Below are positions 22,573 to 31,348 of a stretch of DNA of 46,013 nucleotides, piece after piece. Source of the DNA: S012-113 sp965368405. GTDB taxonomy: Bacteria; Bacteroidota; Bacteroidia; Cytophagales; Cyclobacteriaceae. Location: positions 1-46,013 of the forward strand of contig CBDUMS010000018.1 of assembly GCA_965368405.1 (NCBI GenBank), given 5' to 3'. The notes beneath the pieces are model-generated. The model saw only the letters and a list, made by a program, of their open reading frames with translations, was not told where the DNA came from and did not search any database. The stretch's first letter is position 1. Each line of letters begins with the position of its first letter. The translations under genes and the position numbers were made by a program.

Positions 22573-23880
22573 TTGAAAACAAAAACACTTAAAAAAGATA
22601 AGGTTAATATAATCACCATGGGGTGCGCTAAGAATTTAGTCGATTCTGAAGTGATTTTGACCCAATTAAAAGGTAATAATATTGATGCATCGCACGAAAA
22701 AGCAGATGACGCCAATATTGTTATAATAAACACCTGTGGTTTCACCGATTCAGCGAAGCAAGAATCGATTGATACCATTCTGGAATACGCTCAGGCGAAG
22801 GATGATGGATTGATTGAGAAGCTTTATGTTTCTGGTTGCCTATCCGAGCGCTACCGCGAGGATTTAGAAAAGGAGATCCCATCGGTTGATGCTTTCTTCG
22901 GGACAAGAGAAGTACCAGAGCTACTCGGGAAGCTGAAGGCTAATTATAAGCAGGAGTTGCTCGGTGAGCGTGTTATTACCACGACCAGCCATTATGCGTA
23001 TTTAAAAATATCGGAGGGTTGCGATAGACCCTGTTCGTTTTGCGCTATCCCACTTATGCGTGGGAAACATGTTTCTGTGCCCATTGAAACACTGGTTTCG
23101 CAAGCAAAAAACCTTGCGGCCAACGGTGTAAAGGAGCTCCTCATAATTGCTCAGGACTCAACTTATTATGGCCTTGATCTTTATGGTGAAAGAGTTCTTG
23201 CCAAATTGCTTAAAGCACTAGCGGAGGTTGATGGCATTGAATGGATTCGATTGCATTATGCATTTCCATCGGGATTCCCGGAGGACATCCTTGAGGTTAT
23301 GGCCAATAACCCGAAAATATGCAACTATTTGGATATCCCACTACAGCATGGATCTTCAAAAATGTTGAAATCTATGCGCCGCGGCATTGATCGTGCAAAG
23401 ACGGAAAAGCTTATTGAAAAAATAAGAAACCAAGTACCGGGTATTGCTATTAGAACAACGCTGATTGCCGGGTATCCTAATGAAACTGAAGAGGATTTTC
23501 AGGAGATGATGAATTTTGTGCGAGATATGCGCTTTGAGCGACTTGGCGTATTCACTTATTCACACGAAGAAAATACCCACGCTTACACCTTAGAAGACAA
23601 CGTGCCGGAAGAAGTTAAAACAACCCGTGCCGAAGAACTCATGGAATTGCAACAAGAGATTTCGTTGGAACTTAATCAGGAAAAAATAGGTACTACTCAA
23701 AAAGTACTGATCGATAGGCTCGAATCCGGAACTTATTACGCACGCACCGAGTTTGATTCACCAGAGGTGGATAATGAAGTTCTAATCGATGCTACTGACA
23801 CATATCTTAGAATTGGCGATATGGTTACCGTTAAAATAACTGACGCGACAGAATTTGATTTAACCGCTGAACCTCTTTAG
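22573..23880 (+). CDS. rimO: RimO, ribosomal protein S12 methylthiotransferase
   Basis: This radical-SAM enzyme (435 residues) adds a methylthio group to Asp of ribosomal protein S12. The N-terminal MTTase domain carries three cluster cysteines: Cys18 (MGCAKNLVDSE), Cys55 (NTCGF) and Cys89 (SGCLSE). The radical-SAM domain has Cys150-x3-Cys154-x2-Cys157 (GCDRPCSFC), with AIPLMRGKHVS after it. A C-terminal TRAM domain (about 370-435) ends DLTAEPL. The start is TTG: the conserved beginning is KTKTLKKDKVNIITMGC, and upstream in-frame codons at 22513 and 22534 precede the probable promoter. No ATG lies between. In many Bacteroidota rimO follows ftsY directly. Here the serine hydrolase and the DUF6048/6452 pair have come between. 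Confidence 0.94.
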   Translation: MKTKTLKKDKVNIITMGCAKNLVDSEVILTQLKGNNIDASHEKADDANIVIINTCGFTDSAKQESIDTILEYAQAKDDGLIEKLYVSGCLSERYREDLEKEIPSVDAFFGTREVPELLGKLKANYKQELLGERVITTTSHYAYLKISEGCDRPCSFCAIPLMRGKHVSVPIETLVSQAKNLAANGVKELLIIAQDSTYYGLDLYGERVLAKLLKALAEVDGIEWIRLHYAFPSGFPEDILEVMANNPKICNYLDIPLQHGSSKMLKSMRRGIDRAKTEKLIEKIRNQVPGIAIRTTLIAGYPNETEEDFQEMMNFVRDMRFERLGVFTYSHEENTHAYTLEDNVPEEVKTTRAEELMELQQEISLELNQEKIGTTQKVLIDRLESGTYYARTEFDSPEVDNEVLIDATDTYLRIGDMVTVKITDATEFDLTAEPL

Positions 23881-23902
23881 TCTTGTATGATTATTTGGTT
23901 TC

Positions 23903-25453
23903 ATGAAAGTAGCAAAACTAGCCTTAGATAACACCGGTACATTTTCGGATATTTTTCTGGATTACTTAAATGGGAGTCCTAAGCTGGCGCCTACGCATTC
24001 TTTTGATCCAACCGTAGAAGGATTCGAGAAGTCCTTATCCTATAGAAAGCTATCGCAAGAATACCGTAGTACCTTATCAAGGGTGCTCTCAGAACAATAT
24101 ACAGATGTGGTTGTTTCCGATGCGGTAAAAGAGAATATTTCTCTGCTAACCGATCAGGCCACTTTTACTGTTACAACAGGGCATCAACTTAATATCTTCA
24201 CAGGCCCACTCTTCTTTATCTATAAGATTGTTTCGGCTATTAATATTTGTAAAATATTGAAGTCGAAATTTCCGGAATATAATTTTGTTCCAGTGTATTG
24301 GATGGCCTCCGAAGATCATGATTTTGAAGAGATAGACCATACCTACGTTGATGGCAAAAAATATCAATGGGCAACGGACCAGTCGGGAGCGGTAGGTCGG
24401 TTTGCGACTGATGGACTTGCTGAGCTCGCAGATTCAATCCCAGGCAATACAGCTATTTTTAAGAACGCATATACTTCCGGAAAGACGCTGGCTCAGGCAG
24501 TTAGACAATATGTAAATGATCTTTTTGGCGCAGAAGGGTTGGTTGTTATTGATGCGGATAACTCTGAACTAAAGGCTGAATTCGCATCGGTAATGGAGGA
24601 TGACCTTCTTAATCATTCTGCCTTTAAAGCTGTAAATAGTAAAAGCGAGTATCTCGTTGAACAAGGTTATAAACCTCAGCTAAACCCAAGAGAAATTAAC
24701 CTGTTTTACCTTGAAGATGGTCTGAGGTCGCGCATTGAGCGGGATGGCGAGCTTTATAAAGTAGTGGATACCGAAATAAGTTTCAGTAAAACAGAAATTC
24801 TTGCCCTTCTAAAGTCGAACCCGGAAAAATTTAGCCCAAATGTTATTTTACGACCATTATACCAGGAAGTAATTCTGCCTAATTTGGGGTATGTCGGGGG
24901 GCCAGGAGAATTAGCCTATTGGCTTCAGTATAAAGAAATGTTCGACTTCTATAAAGTTGATTTCCCTGTTTTAATGCCGCGAACCTTTGGTCTTTATTTG
25001 GATAAGAACATTCAGCGGAAAAGCGAGAAGCTGAAGTTAGAGTTTGGCGACCTGTTTACTGAGGTTGAACAATTAAAAAAGAAATTTGTTCACTCATTGA
25101 ACACTCAGTTAGACTTGCAGTCTGAGCGACAGCAAGTTGCACAAACTTACGAGTCGCTCAAAAAGCTGGCCTCAGAAATCGATGTAACACTTATTCAACA
25201 TGTTGATGCACAGCTTGAGAAGCATCGACAGTGCCTTGACAAAATCCAGAACAAATTTGTAAAGGCAGAAAAAAGAAATCGTGAAGATGAGATGGCCAAG
25301 ATAATGGCGCTAAAGGAATATACTTTTCCAGGTGGGACTCTTCAAGAACGGAAGGTTAATTATCTATCCATCCCGAGTAATACCTTTGTTAGTGATGTAA
25401 TCAATAACACCGATCCATTCGATTTAAGAATGCATATCTTTCTAGAAAGCTAG
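23903..25453 (+). CDS. bshC: BshC, putative cysteine ligase of bacillithiol synthesis
   Basis: 516 residues with the BshC pattern: TTGHQLNIFTGPLFFIYKI, then NFVPVYWMASEDHDFEEIDH, then NVILRPLYQEVILPNLGYVG. A Rossmann-like core is followed by a long coiled coil (about residues 370-460, EQLKKKFVHSLNTQLDLQ onward), which mediates dimerisation in this family. It should join cysteine to GlcN-malate in the last step of bacillithiol synthesis. bshA and bshB are not in the window, as is common. It follows rimO by 22 bases, and ends 5 bases from the convergent DUF3179 gene. Confidence 0.93.
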   Translation: MKVAKLALDNTGTFSDIFLDYLNGSPKLAPTHSFDPTVEGFEKSLSYRKLSQEYRSTLSRVLSEQYTDVVVSDAVKENISLLTDQATFTVTTGHQLNIFTGPLFFIYKIVSAINICKILKSKFPEYNFVPVYWMASEDHDFEEIDHTYVDGKKYQWATDQSGAVGRFATDGLAELADSIPGNTAIFKNAYTSGKTLAQAVRQYVNDLFGAEGLVVIDADNSELKAEFASVMEDDLLNHSAFKAVNSKSEYLVEQGYKPQLNPREINLFYLEDGLRSRIERDGELYKVVDTEISFSKTEILALLKSNPEKFSPNVILRPLYQEVILPNLGYVGGPGELAYWLQYKEMFDFYKVDFPVLMPRTFGLYLDKNIQRKSEKLKLEFGDLFTEVEQLKKKFVHSLNTQLDLQSERQQVAQTYESLKKLASEIDVTLIQHVDAQLEKHRQCLDKIQNKFVKAEKRNREDEMAKIMALKEYTFPGGTLQERKVNYLSIPSNTFVSDVINNTDPFDLRMHIFLES

Positions 25454-25458
25454 TAGAA

Positions 25459-26583
25459 TTAATTCTCAGGCAAATCCTTAAACCTAAATATTTTGGCTTT
25501 ATTCCCGTGAATAATTGCCATGACTCGCTCTTTTGGATGAAGCCGAATGTCATTATAGGTTAATGGGAAAAATACCAGTTCATTATTCTTATAATTCCCG
25601 TATGGGTAAAAGTTATAATCGCGACCAAAACCGGTGTTCTCGGAAAGAATATCAAACTCATCAGCGAGCATTTTAGCCCCTTGCCAATTAACCTCGACTG
25701 TCGATACGCGCTCTGGCTGTACACCAATAAAACTACCATGGATGGCCTGCTCCCTAATTTGTGACCAATAGCTATTAGTATTTCGATCGTAGAGAATTAG
25801 GTTGCTATTATAGAGTAAACCAGAAACTCCAAAGTTTAAAATAGAGTTGTTATCTATGTTGTTCGACCACATCATACTTGTACCAGTCAGTGGACAATAA
25901 GACAATGCAACGGGCTCAGTATTTACCTGATCGTTAACAACCTCATGCCAATCGAGGATGGCATGGGGGTATAGTTTATACCCGTTATTATTTTCGGCTA
26001 CAACAAAGAGCTCGTTATTATCGTATAGCGATTCTGTTGTCTCGGTAAGTCCAATAGCCTTAAACTTCGGGTCGCTTAAAGCAGGAATAGCATCTTTTAG
26101 TGCTCCTTGTGAAATTTCCTCTGGGTCAATCAGCCATTCAGGGTTAGGTGAGGATTGGTCTATCTCCTGACTCATTCCTTCGCCAAATAAGCTTACCTCT
26201 GGGAAAAATGAGGCAAAGCTAAAGAAAAAACCAAGCTGATAGCGTGCAGCCTTTAATTTTGAGCCTTTATTGGGCCCTGACACACAAGTGCCAAATACGT
26301 TCCAGAGGCCTCCGTCTTTATCTTCAAAAATTATAGGGAACGAGAAATCTGTACCCGATAATTCAACTATATCTCCCGTTATTGTTTTCGGTTCGTAGGC
26401 AACATAGGTATCAACAATCGTATTTCCATAAATAATATAATCTTTATCATCGATCTGATCGGTTATGATGCCAGACTTATGCAGTGTGGGATTCGGTTTA
26501 TCTGAAGTAGGGTTTACAACAGCATCTTTTGAACAACTTATTAATAATATTAGCAGTAGCGATGATACGATAGTCTTATACAT
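25459..26583 (-). CDS. DUF3179 domain lipoprotein
   Basis: 374 residues with a lipoprotein signal (LLILLISCSKDAV, lipobox Cys). The body shows the DUF3179 pattern: EVVNDQVNTEPVALSYCPLT, TGTSMMWS, then FGVSGLLYNSNLILYDRNTN and SYWSQIREQAIHG. The family's function is unknown. The conserved Cys-Pro-Leu-Thr-Gly segment and the following aromatic-rich segments suggest a binding pocket. It starts 2 bases after the outer-membrane protein gene and is the last gene of the M16-ispF-mnmD unit. Confidence 0.85.
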   Translation of the reverse strand: MYKTIVSSLLLILLISCSKDAVVNPTSDKPNPTLHKSGIITDQIDDKDYIIYGNTIVDTYVAYEPKTITGDIVELSGTDFSFPIIFEDKDGGLWNVFGTCVSGPNKGSKLKAARYQLGFFFSFASFFPEVSLFGEGMSQEIDQSSPNPEWLIDPEEISQGALKDAIPALSDPKFKAIGLTETTESLYDNNELFVVAENNNGYKLYPHAILDWHEVVNDQVNTEPVALSYCPLTGTSMMWSNNIDNNSILNFGVSGLLYNSNLILYDRNTNSYWSQIREQAIHGSFIGVQPERVSTVEVNWQGAKMLADEFDILSENTGFGRDYNFYPYGNYKNNELVFFPLTYNDIRLHPKERVMAIIHGNKAKIFRFKDLPEN

Positions 26584-26585
26584 GC

Positions 26586-27593
26586 TTAAAATTTTAGTTG
26601 GACTGCGCCTATAACTTTATAGGTTGTGGTGAGTTGGAAGCCTTTCAAGTTCTGATAGAGCGGTATTTCGCCAAAAAACCCGACAGAAAGATTAGACCAT
26701 ACTACAAACATGGACCCTGCTCTTAGATTGACCCATATTCCGCCACTATTTACATCTTCAATGCCTTCGATAAAGTTGTTTTGCGCATAGCGCACTGATA
26801 AGCTAATTGCTGGATTGAGGATGTGTGATCCCATCACATATTGATCAGATATTGTTGAAATCAGGTATAATTCGTTACCGAATTTATATTGGGAATGACG
26901 AGCTAATTTTGTGCTGGTTGTGTTAATTCTGGTGGATACCGATTGTTCGATGCTCATTGAGGGTCTAAAGTTCATCGATTTTTGACCATATAGATAAAAA
27001 ATATAATCTATCGTACCTGTACCACGCTGCAAGGTTGGATTTAAAATAAATAATCCTTGTTCATCGAGTGTTTGAGTAGCACCAGTGGGAATTTTTAACC
27101 CAACACCCACCTGGATGATACTCTTATTCTTCTGTAGCACTACGAAATAAGGCGTTAGTACAATGTCTCCCAATCCAAAATTCGAAACAGAGAACTCTTG
27201 TCCGACGCTAGTCGTAGATTCCCGAAGGTTGATAAATGGAATGCTTATCGAAACACCCAGCCGCTCAGAAAAACCATAATTAGACTGGAGGATGTAGGAG
27301 GTAGTGCTTCTAGACAGATTATCATCTTGAAGCTTTGTATTGTATTGGACAAGTGTTTGCATGCTGTTGAAGTCCACAATAGCATTAAATTGCCAGTTAC
27401 TGGCACCTGGATTTGCGAGGCTGATGTACCCATTTAAGGGTGCAGCTCCGGTGCAACATGTTTGGGCATTAGCACTAAACTGAATTATTAGCAGAAACAC
27501 CAATACATACCACTTCGTCCTGGATATTAACGTGTTAGGCTTGCTATCCATACTTAAAGAACCCTTTCTTTCTTGTTGAAGTTCAATCAACAT
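26586..27593 (-). CDS. Outer-membrane transporter-like beta-barrel
   Basis: 335 residues with an N-terminal hydrophobic export signal (WYVLVFLLIIQFSANAQ) and a mature start TCCTGAAPLNGY with two adjacent cysteines. The rest is built of amphipathic strands (for example NYGFSERLGVSISIPFINL and QVGVGLKIPTGATQ), like the broad 'transporter / MetA-pathway' porin family. The start is uncertain: ATG at 27593 gives a long charged leader, while ATG at 27551 (MDSKPNTLISRTK) gives a more normal signal peptide. It is placed directly before the DUF3179 lipoprotein (2 bases), so the two probably act together at the outer membrane. I cannot name a substrate. Confidence 0.75.
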   Translation of the reverse strand: MLIELQQERKGSLSMDSKPNTLISRTKWYVLVFLLIIQFSANAQTCCTGAAPLNGYISLANPGASNWQFNAIVDFNSMQTLVQYNTKLQDDNLSRSTTSYILQSNYGFSERLGVSISIPFINLRESTTSVGQEFSVSNFGLGDIVLTPYFVVLQKNKSIIQVGVGLKIPTGATQTLDEQGLFILNPTLQRGTGTIDYIFYLYGQKSMNFRPSMSIEQSVSTRINTTSTKLARHSQYKFGNELYLISTISDQYVMGSHILNPAISLSVRYAQNNFIEGIEDVNSGGIWVNLRAGSMFVVWSNLSVGFFGEIPLYQNLKGFQLTTTYKVIGAVQLKF

Positions 27594-27618
27594 AAGAATT
27601 GCTTCTTAGTGGATAAGC

Positions 27619-28296
27619 TTATAGGGCTTTTTTTGTCGCTCTGGTCATCTCGAATTTGCCCGGTGGTCCCGGTAACGACTCTACCTCAAAACCAATGGCT
27701 TTTAGATCGCGTTTAAGCTGTCCCATGGCGGAATAGGTAACAAGAATCCCATTCGGTACAAGAAGGTCGTAGCATTGCTCAAGAACTTCTAGCTGCCATA
27801 ATTCTGGCTGAGTACTGGGTGCAAATGCGTCAAAATATATTAGATCAAAAGTTGAGTCGTTCTGATACGCTCTGAAATCGGTATTGACTTTTTTCAGTGT
27901 GAAGCCATCCTTGATTTCTTCGGCTTCTCCCCATTCTGTAGTGTGTATTTTCGTGAATTCATCTTGATGCCCAAGAATTCCACCGTAATTCAATTGATTC
28001 ACGATATCGAGTGCTAAAGGGTATTTTTCGATTGACTCATAAAATATTGTTCGCTGAGCTTTGGCCATTAATGTGAGTAATGTGTTTAATCCTGTCCCAA
28101 AGCCATATTCAAGAACGCTTATATCTTGCTGCTGGTGCTGTGCAATGAAATAGCGAAGGCCATTCTCTATAAAAACATGCTGCGATTCTTGGATGGCACC
28201 ATGCTTGGAGTGGAAAGTTTCATCTAAATCATGATGATACAAGGAATTCGAACCATCCTCAGTCATGATTATTTTTAAAGGCTTCTTTGGGCTCAA
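27619..28296 (-). CDS. mnmD: MnmD, tRNA mnm5s2U34 methyltransferase
   Basis: This SAM-dependent methyltransferase (225 residues, DUF752/Methyltransf_30 family) performs the final methylation at wobble U34 as a stand-alone domain without the MnmC oxidase half. The motifs are MTEDGSNSLYHHDLDETFHS, EYGFGTGLNT (SAM site), FDLIYFDAFAPSTQPELW, TYSAMGQLKRDL, and LPGPPGKFEMTRA at the end. The start is TTG at 28296, immediately after the ispF stop (no gap). ATG at 28266 would drop a conserved N-terminal strand, so I prefer TTG. Confidence 0.9.
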   Translation of the reverse strand: MSPKKPLKIIMTEDGSNSLYHHDLDETFHSKHGAIQESQHVFIENGLRYFIAQHQQQDISVLEYGFGTGLNTLLTLMAKAQRTIFYESIEKYPLALDIVNQLNYGGILGHQDEFTKIHTTEWGEAEEIKDGFTLKKVNTDFRAYQNDSTFDLIYFDAFAPSTQPELWQLEVLEQCYDLLVPNGILVTYSAMGQLKRDLKAIGFEVESLPGPPGKFEMTRATKKAL

Positions 28297-28779
28297 CTAG
28301 CTTTCTCTTTCAATCAGAACACTTGCATAGGCGGCAATACCAGCCCCAGTTCCAACGAATCCCATTTTTTCTGAAGTGGTTGCCTTTATCGAAAGATCAT
28401 CTAAATCCAGATTGAGTATAGGGCACAGGACTTGCTTAATAGTATCAATATGTGGATTAACCTTTGGAGTTTCTAAGACTACGGTACAATCGATATTACC
28501 GATGGAATAACCTTTGTCTTTCAAAAGGTCACTAACCTTCTCTAATAAAATCTTAGAGTCAATTCCCTTAAAGGCAGGATCCTGATCGGAAAAATGATAG
28601 CCAATGTCTCGGAGGTTGGCTGCTCCTAGTAGGGCATCGCAGATGGCATGTATTAACACATCGGCATCAGAATGACCCACCGCACCTTTTACAGAATCAA
28701 ACTTTATTCCACCAATCCACAAATCGTAACCTTCTTCTAATTGATGGACATCATATCCAAACCCAGTTCTGATCTTCAT
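28297..28779 (-). CDS. ispF: IspF, 2-C-methyl-D-erythritol 2,4-cyclodiphosphate synthase
   Basis: 160 residues, the normal length for this trimeric enzyme of the MEP isoprenoid pathway. Zinc ligands Asp10 and His12 (GYDVHQL) and His44 (ADVLIHA) are present. So are GHSDAD, DIGYHFSD and the C-terminal TTSEKMGFVGTGAGIAAYA. The pathway makes IPP/DMAPP precursors. It sits 1 base after the M16 peptidase gene and directly abuts mnmD. Confidence 0.97.
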   Translation of the reverse strand: MKIRTGFGYDVHQLEEGYDLWIGGIKFDSVKGAVGHSDADVLIHAICDALLGAANLRDIGYHFSDQDPAFKGIDSKILLEKVSDLLKDKGYSIGNIDCTVVLETPKVNPHIDTIKQVLCPILNLDLDDLSIKATTSEKMGFVGTGAGIAAYASVLIERES

Positions 28780-28780
28780 A

Positions 28781-30019
28781 TTAGTTTTTAGCTTTATAAT
28801 ACAAGGTTACACTATTTTCTTCCTTCAATATATCATTAGCCACCTCAAAAACACTGTTTTTTGTAACTGCATTAATCTTGGCTTCTTCCAGATTCACAGT
28901 ATTGGCATCTCCAAGCAAGCTATGGTAAGCCAAATTCATTGCCCGATTTAGCACCTGCACTTCTCCGAAAACATGGGAAGAAATCGCCTGATTCTTTACT
29001 TTTTCAAGTTCTTTTTCCGATACCTCGGTTTGTTTAATACCTGAAATTACATCGGCAACAGCAGCCTCTGCCTCCTCGAAAGTTCTCCCATCTTTTAACT
29101 TACCGGATATTACAAGAAGTCCAGGATCGAATGAACCCATAACATAAGCGTTTATATCACTAAATATTTTATCGTTATCTACGAGTTTTTGGTTTAGCCG
29201 CGAGGACTTGCCTCTTCCTAATACATCGCTTAGAAGATCGATATCGTGGTAATTTTCTGCAGTTCTACCGGGCATGTGATAGGCCTTATAGAACGCGTTT
29301 GCCGGCACGATCTCGGTAACTTCGAGCAATTCGGCCTTAGTTCGCTTTGGCTCTTTCGGAATATTTCTTTTAAAATCTTCGCCGGCTGGTATACCCCCAA
29401 ACCACTTTTCAGCAAGACGAAACGCCTGTTCAGTTTCCAGGTTTCCAGCAAGTACAAGGGTGGCATTATTGGGGATATAATACTTCTTAAAAAATGCTTT
29501 AACTAACTCCATATGAGCCTCCTCAATATGGCTAATGTCTTTGCCGATAGTTGGCCATTTATAGGGGTGTACCTTATAGGCTAATTTTCGCATCAAATGC
29601 CACACATTGCCATAAGGTTGGTTAAGATACCGTTGATTAAATTCTTCAATTACTACCTTTCTTTGAACTTCTAGAACCTTCGGGTCAAAGGACAAGCTCA
29701 ACATCCTATCCGATTCTAACCATAGGCCAGTTTCTATATTATTAGCAGGAACAGTAAGGTAGTAGTTCGTGAGGTCTGGTGTTGTATAAGCATTATTCTC
29801 TCCTCCGGCACGCTGCAGCGGTTCATCGTAAGAGGGAATATTTTTAGAGCCCCCAAACATCAGATGCTCGAATAAATGTGCAAACCCAGTATGTTCTTCA
29901 ACTTCGTCGCGCGAGCCTACCTTATACGCTACATTTACAACAGCAATATTTGTTGATTTATCCTCGTGGACAATGACTTTAAGACCATTCTCCAGTGTTT
30001 TTGAATTGAATTTTATCAT
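28781..30019 (-). CDS. M16 family zinc peptidase
   Basis: 412 residues forming one half-barrel of an insulinase-type peptidase. The inverted zinc motif HxxEH is at His48-x-x-Glu51-His52 (HLFEH), with the downstream acidic helix VQRKVVIEEFNQRY. The C-terminal domain includes GRGKSSRLNQKLVD. There is no signal peptide, so it should be cytoplasmic and act as a dimer. No second M16 gene is adjacent. It is the first gene of a five-gene minus-strand unit (with ispF, mnmD, an outer-membrane protein and a DUF3179 lipoprotein). A perfect -7 element lies 18 bases upstream. Confidence 0.93.
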   Translation of the reverse strand: MIKFNSKTLENGLKVIVHEDKSTNIAVVNVAYKVGSRDEVEEHTGFAHLFEHLMFGGSKNIPSYDEPLQRAGGENNAYTTPDLTNYYLTVPANNIETGLWLESDRMLSLSFDPKVLEVQRKVVIEEFNQRYLNQPYGNVWHLMRKLAYKVHPYKWPTIGKDISHIEEAHMELVKAFFKKYYIPNNATLVLAGNLETEQAFRLAEKWFGGIPAGEDFKRNIPKEPKRTKAELLEVTEIVPANAFYKAYHMPGRTAENYHDIDLLSDVLGRGKSSRLNQKLVDNDKIFSDINAYVMGSFDPGLLVISGKLKDGRTFEEAEAAVADVISGIKQTEVSEKELEKVKNQAISSHVFGEVQVLNRAMNLAYHSLLGDANTVNLEEAKINAVTKNSVFEVANDILKEENSVTLYYKAKN

Positions 30020-30036
30020 AACCCTTTACCAGCTAA

Positions 30037-30044
30037 CAAAAGTA
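30037..30044 (-). promoter_or_regulatory. -7 element before the M16-ispF-mnmD unit
   Basis: On the minus strand TACTTTTG, a perfect TAnnTTTG, 17 bases before the ATG at 30019. No convincing -33 TTTG is visible. The remaining gap 30045-30237 holds nothing else I can support. Confidence 0.45.
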
Positions 30045-30237
30045 TGGATTTGATGCCGTTGATAGGGTATTCATGATTAAATTTGTTCAAGCATATCAAA
30101 GACATGGAATCGTTTCTCCAAAGCGGTAATATTCCTGTATCGACTAATCCTAAAAAGATTTTCCTGAAAAGATATTGGTTGGTTCTTAATTCCAACATCT
30201 GCATATCAGTGTTTTTTTACTTTAAAACTTATTTATT

Positions 30238-31344
30238 GTGAAAACAGAACGCAAACTCAGTTTTATTGATGGCTCAAAACTAATAACAGAAGCTCTGGTG
30301 CAATCTGGGGCCGATATGTTTGTGGGTTATCCCATTACACCATCTAATCGCTTCTATGAATACGGGCAACAAAGGTTCCCGCAGTTCTTCCCTGCGCCAG
30401 ATGAAATTTCTGTTGTACAATGGATGGCAGGGGCAGCAGCTATGGGAAAGCTGCCGGTAACCGCAACGGCTTTTCCTGGGTTGGCCCTTATGGTAGAATC
30501 TATCAATATGGCTTATGCCATGGAACTTCCCATGGTTATCATTGTAACACAAAGATTAGGACCCAGTACAGGGTCCGCCACAATTGGAGCTCAAGGGGAT
30601 CTAAGCCTTGTAAATGGAATTGTTCCCGGCTTTCCGCTGCCAACTTTCTGTCCGTCTGATTTTGAGGACTGCTGGTATTTGTCGCATAAGGCTTTATCTA
30701 CTGCTGTTAGTCTACGAACGCCAGTTATCTTACTTACTTCTAAAGAAATGGTAATGACCAGCCGGAGCTTCGATATGGCTTTGCTCGATGAGCTATCGCT
30801 TGTTAAGCATGAACCTGTCGATCTTAAGAAAGAATATAGGTCTTACGAAACCACACCCAACTTGACGCCACCATTCTTAAGTTTAAAAAATATAAAGCAC
30901 CAAGTTCGGATTAACGCCTCAATGCATAACGAGACGGGAAAAATTGTTAAGAATGAGGAGTCACTTTCGGTTACAAAACGCCTGGCTGAAAAGATAATGA
31001 GAAGGGCATCGGAGCTTGCGCATTTTAATTACAATAAAAGCGCCAATGCCTCTCGCCTGATTATAACGTACGGCGTTTCGTCGTTTGCGGTAAAAGACGC
31101 CCTAAAGGATCTTGAGCATGAGGAGCAAAAAGTATCCTGCCTTATTCTTAAAACATTGATTCCAATTTCAGAGGAAGTAAAAAGATTAATAGCCTCATAC
31201 GCGGAAGTGATAATTGTAGAGGAGAACCTGAATGGGCAACTGAAAGAAATGATTTTTGGGAAAATGCCTCCTGATCATGTTCGATCAATTACCAGTTTTG
31301 GAAGAATGATATCGCCGTCTGAAATAGTAAATAAAACAATTTGA
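30238..31344 (+). CDS. 2-oxoacid:ferredoxin oxidoreductase, alpha subunit
   Basis: 368 residues, the pyrimidine-binding (KorA-type) subunit. The N-terminal domain has GADMFVGYPITPSNRFYEY, QWMAGAAAMGK, then TATAFPGLALMVESINMAYA and a long SLRTPVILLTSKE segment. The transketolase C-terminal domain (about 265-368) includes RLIITYGVSSFAVKDALKD. The gamma domain, fused to the front of alpha in many two-subunit KorAB enzymes, is absent here and sits on the beta subunit instead. The start is GTG at 30238, with no nearby ATG. The substrate is probably 2-oxoglutarate or another 2-oxoacid; this is inference from the general KorA likeness. Confidence 0.87.
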   Translation: MKTERKLSFIDGSKLITEALVQSGADMFVGYPITPSNRFYEYGQQRFPQFFPAPDEISVVQWMAGAAAMGKLPVTATAFPGLALMVESINMAYAMELPMVIIVTQRLGPSTGSATIGAQGDLSLVNGIVPGFPLPTFCPSDFEDCWYLSHKALSTAVSLRTPVILLTSKEMVMTSRSFDMALLDELSLVKHEPVDLKKEYRSYETTPNLTPPFLSLKNIKHQVRINASMHNETGKIVKNEESLSVTKRLAEKIMRRASELAHFNYNKSANASRLIITYGVSSFAVKDALKDLEHEEQKVSCLILKTLIPISEEVKRLIASYAEVIIVEENLNGQLKEMIFGKMPPDHVRSITSFGRMISPSEIVNKTI

Positions 31345-31348
31345 AGTG

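Noticed and set aside
30016..30204. A 62-codon minus-strand frame upstream of the M16 gene
   Set aside because: No family, no promoter, and it runs over the -7 element and leader of the M16 gene.
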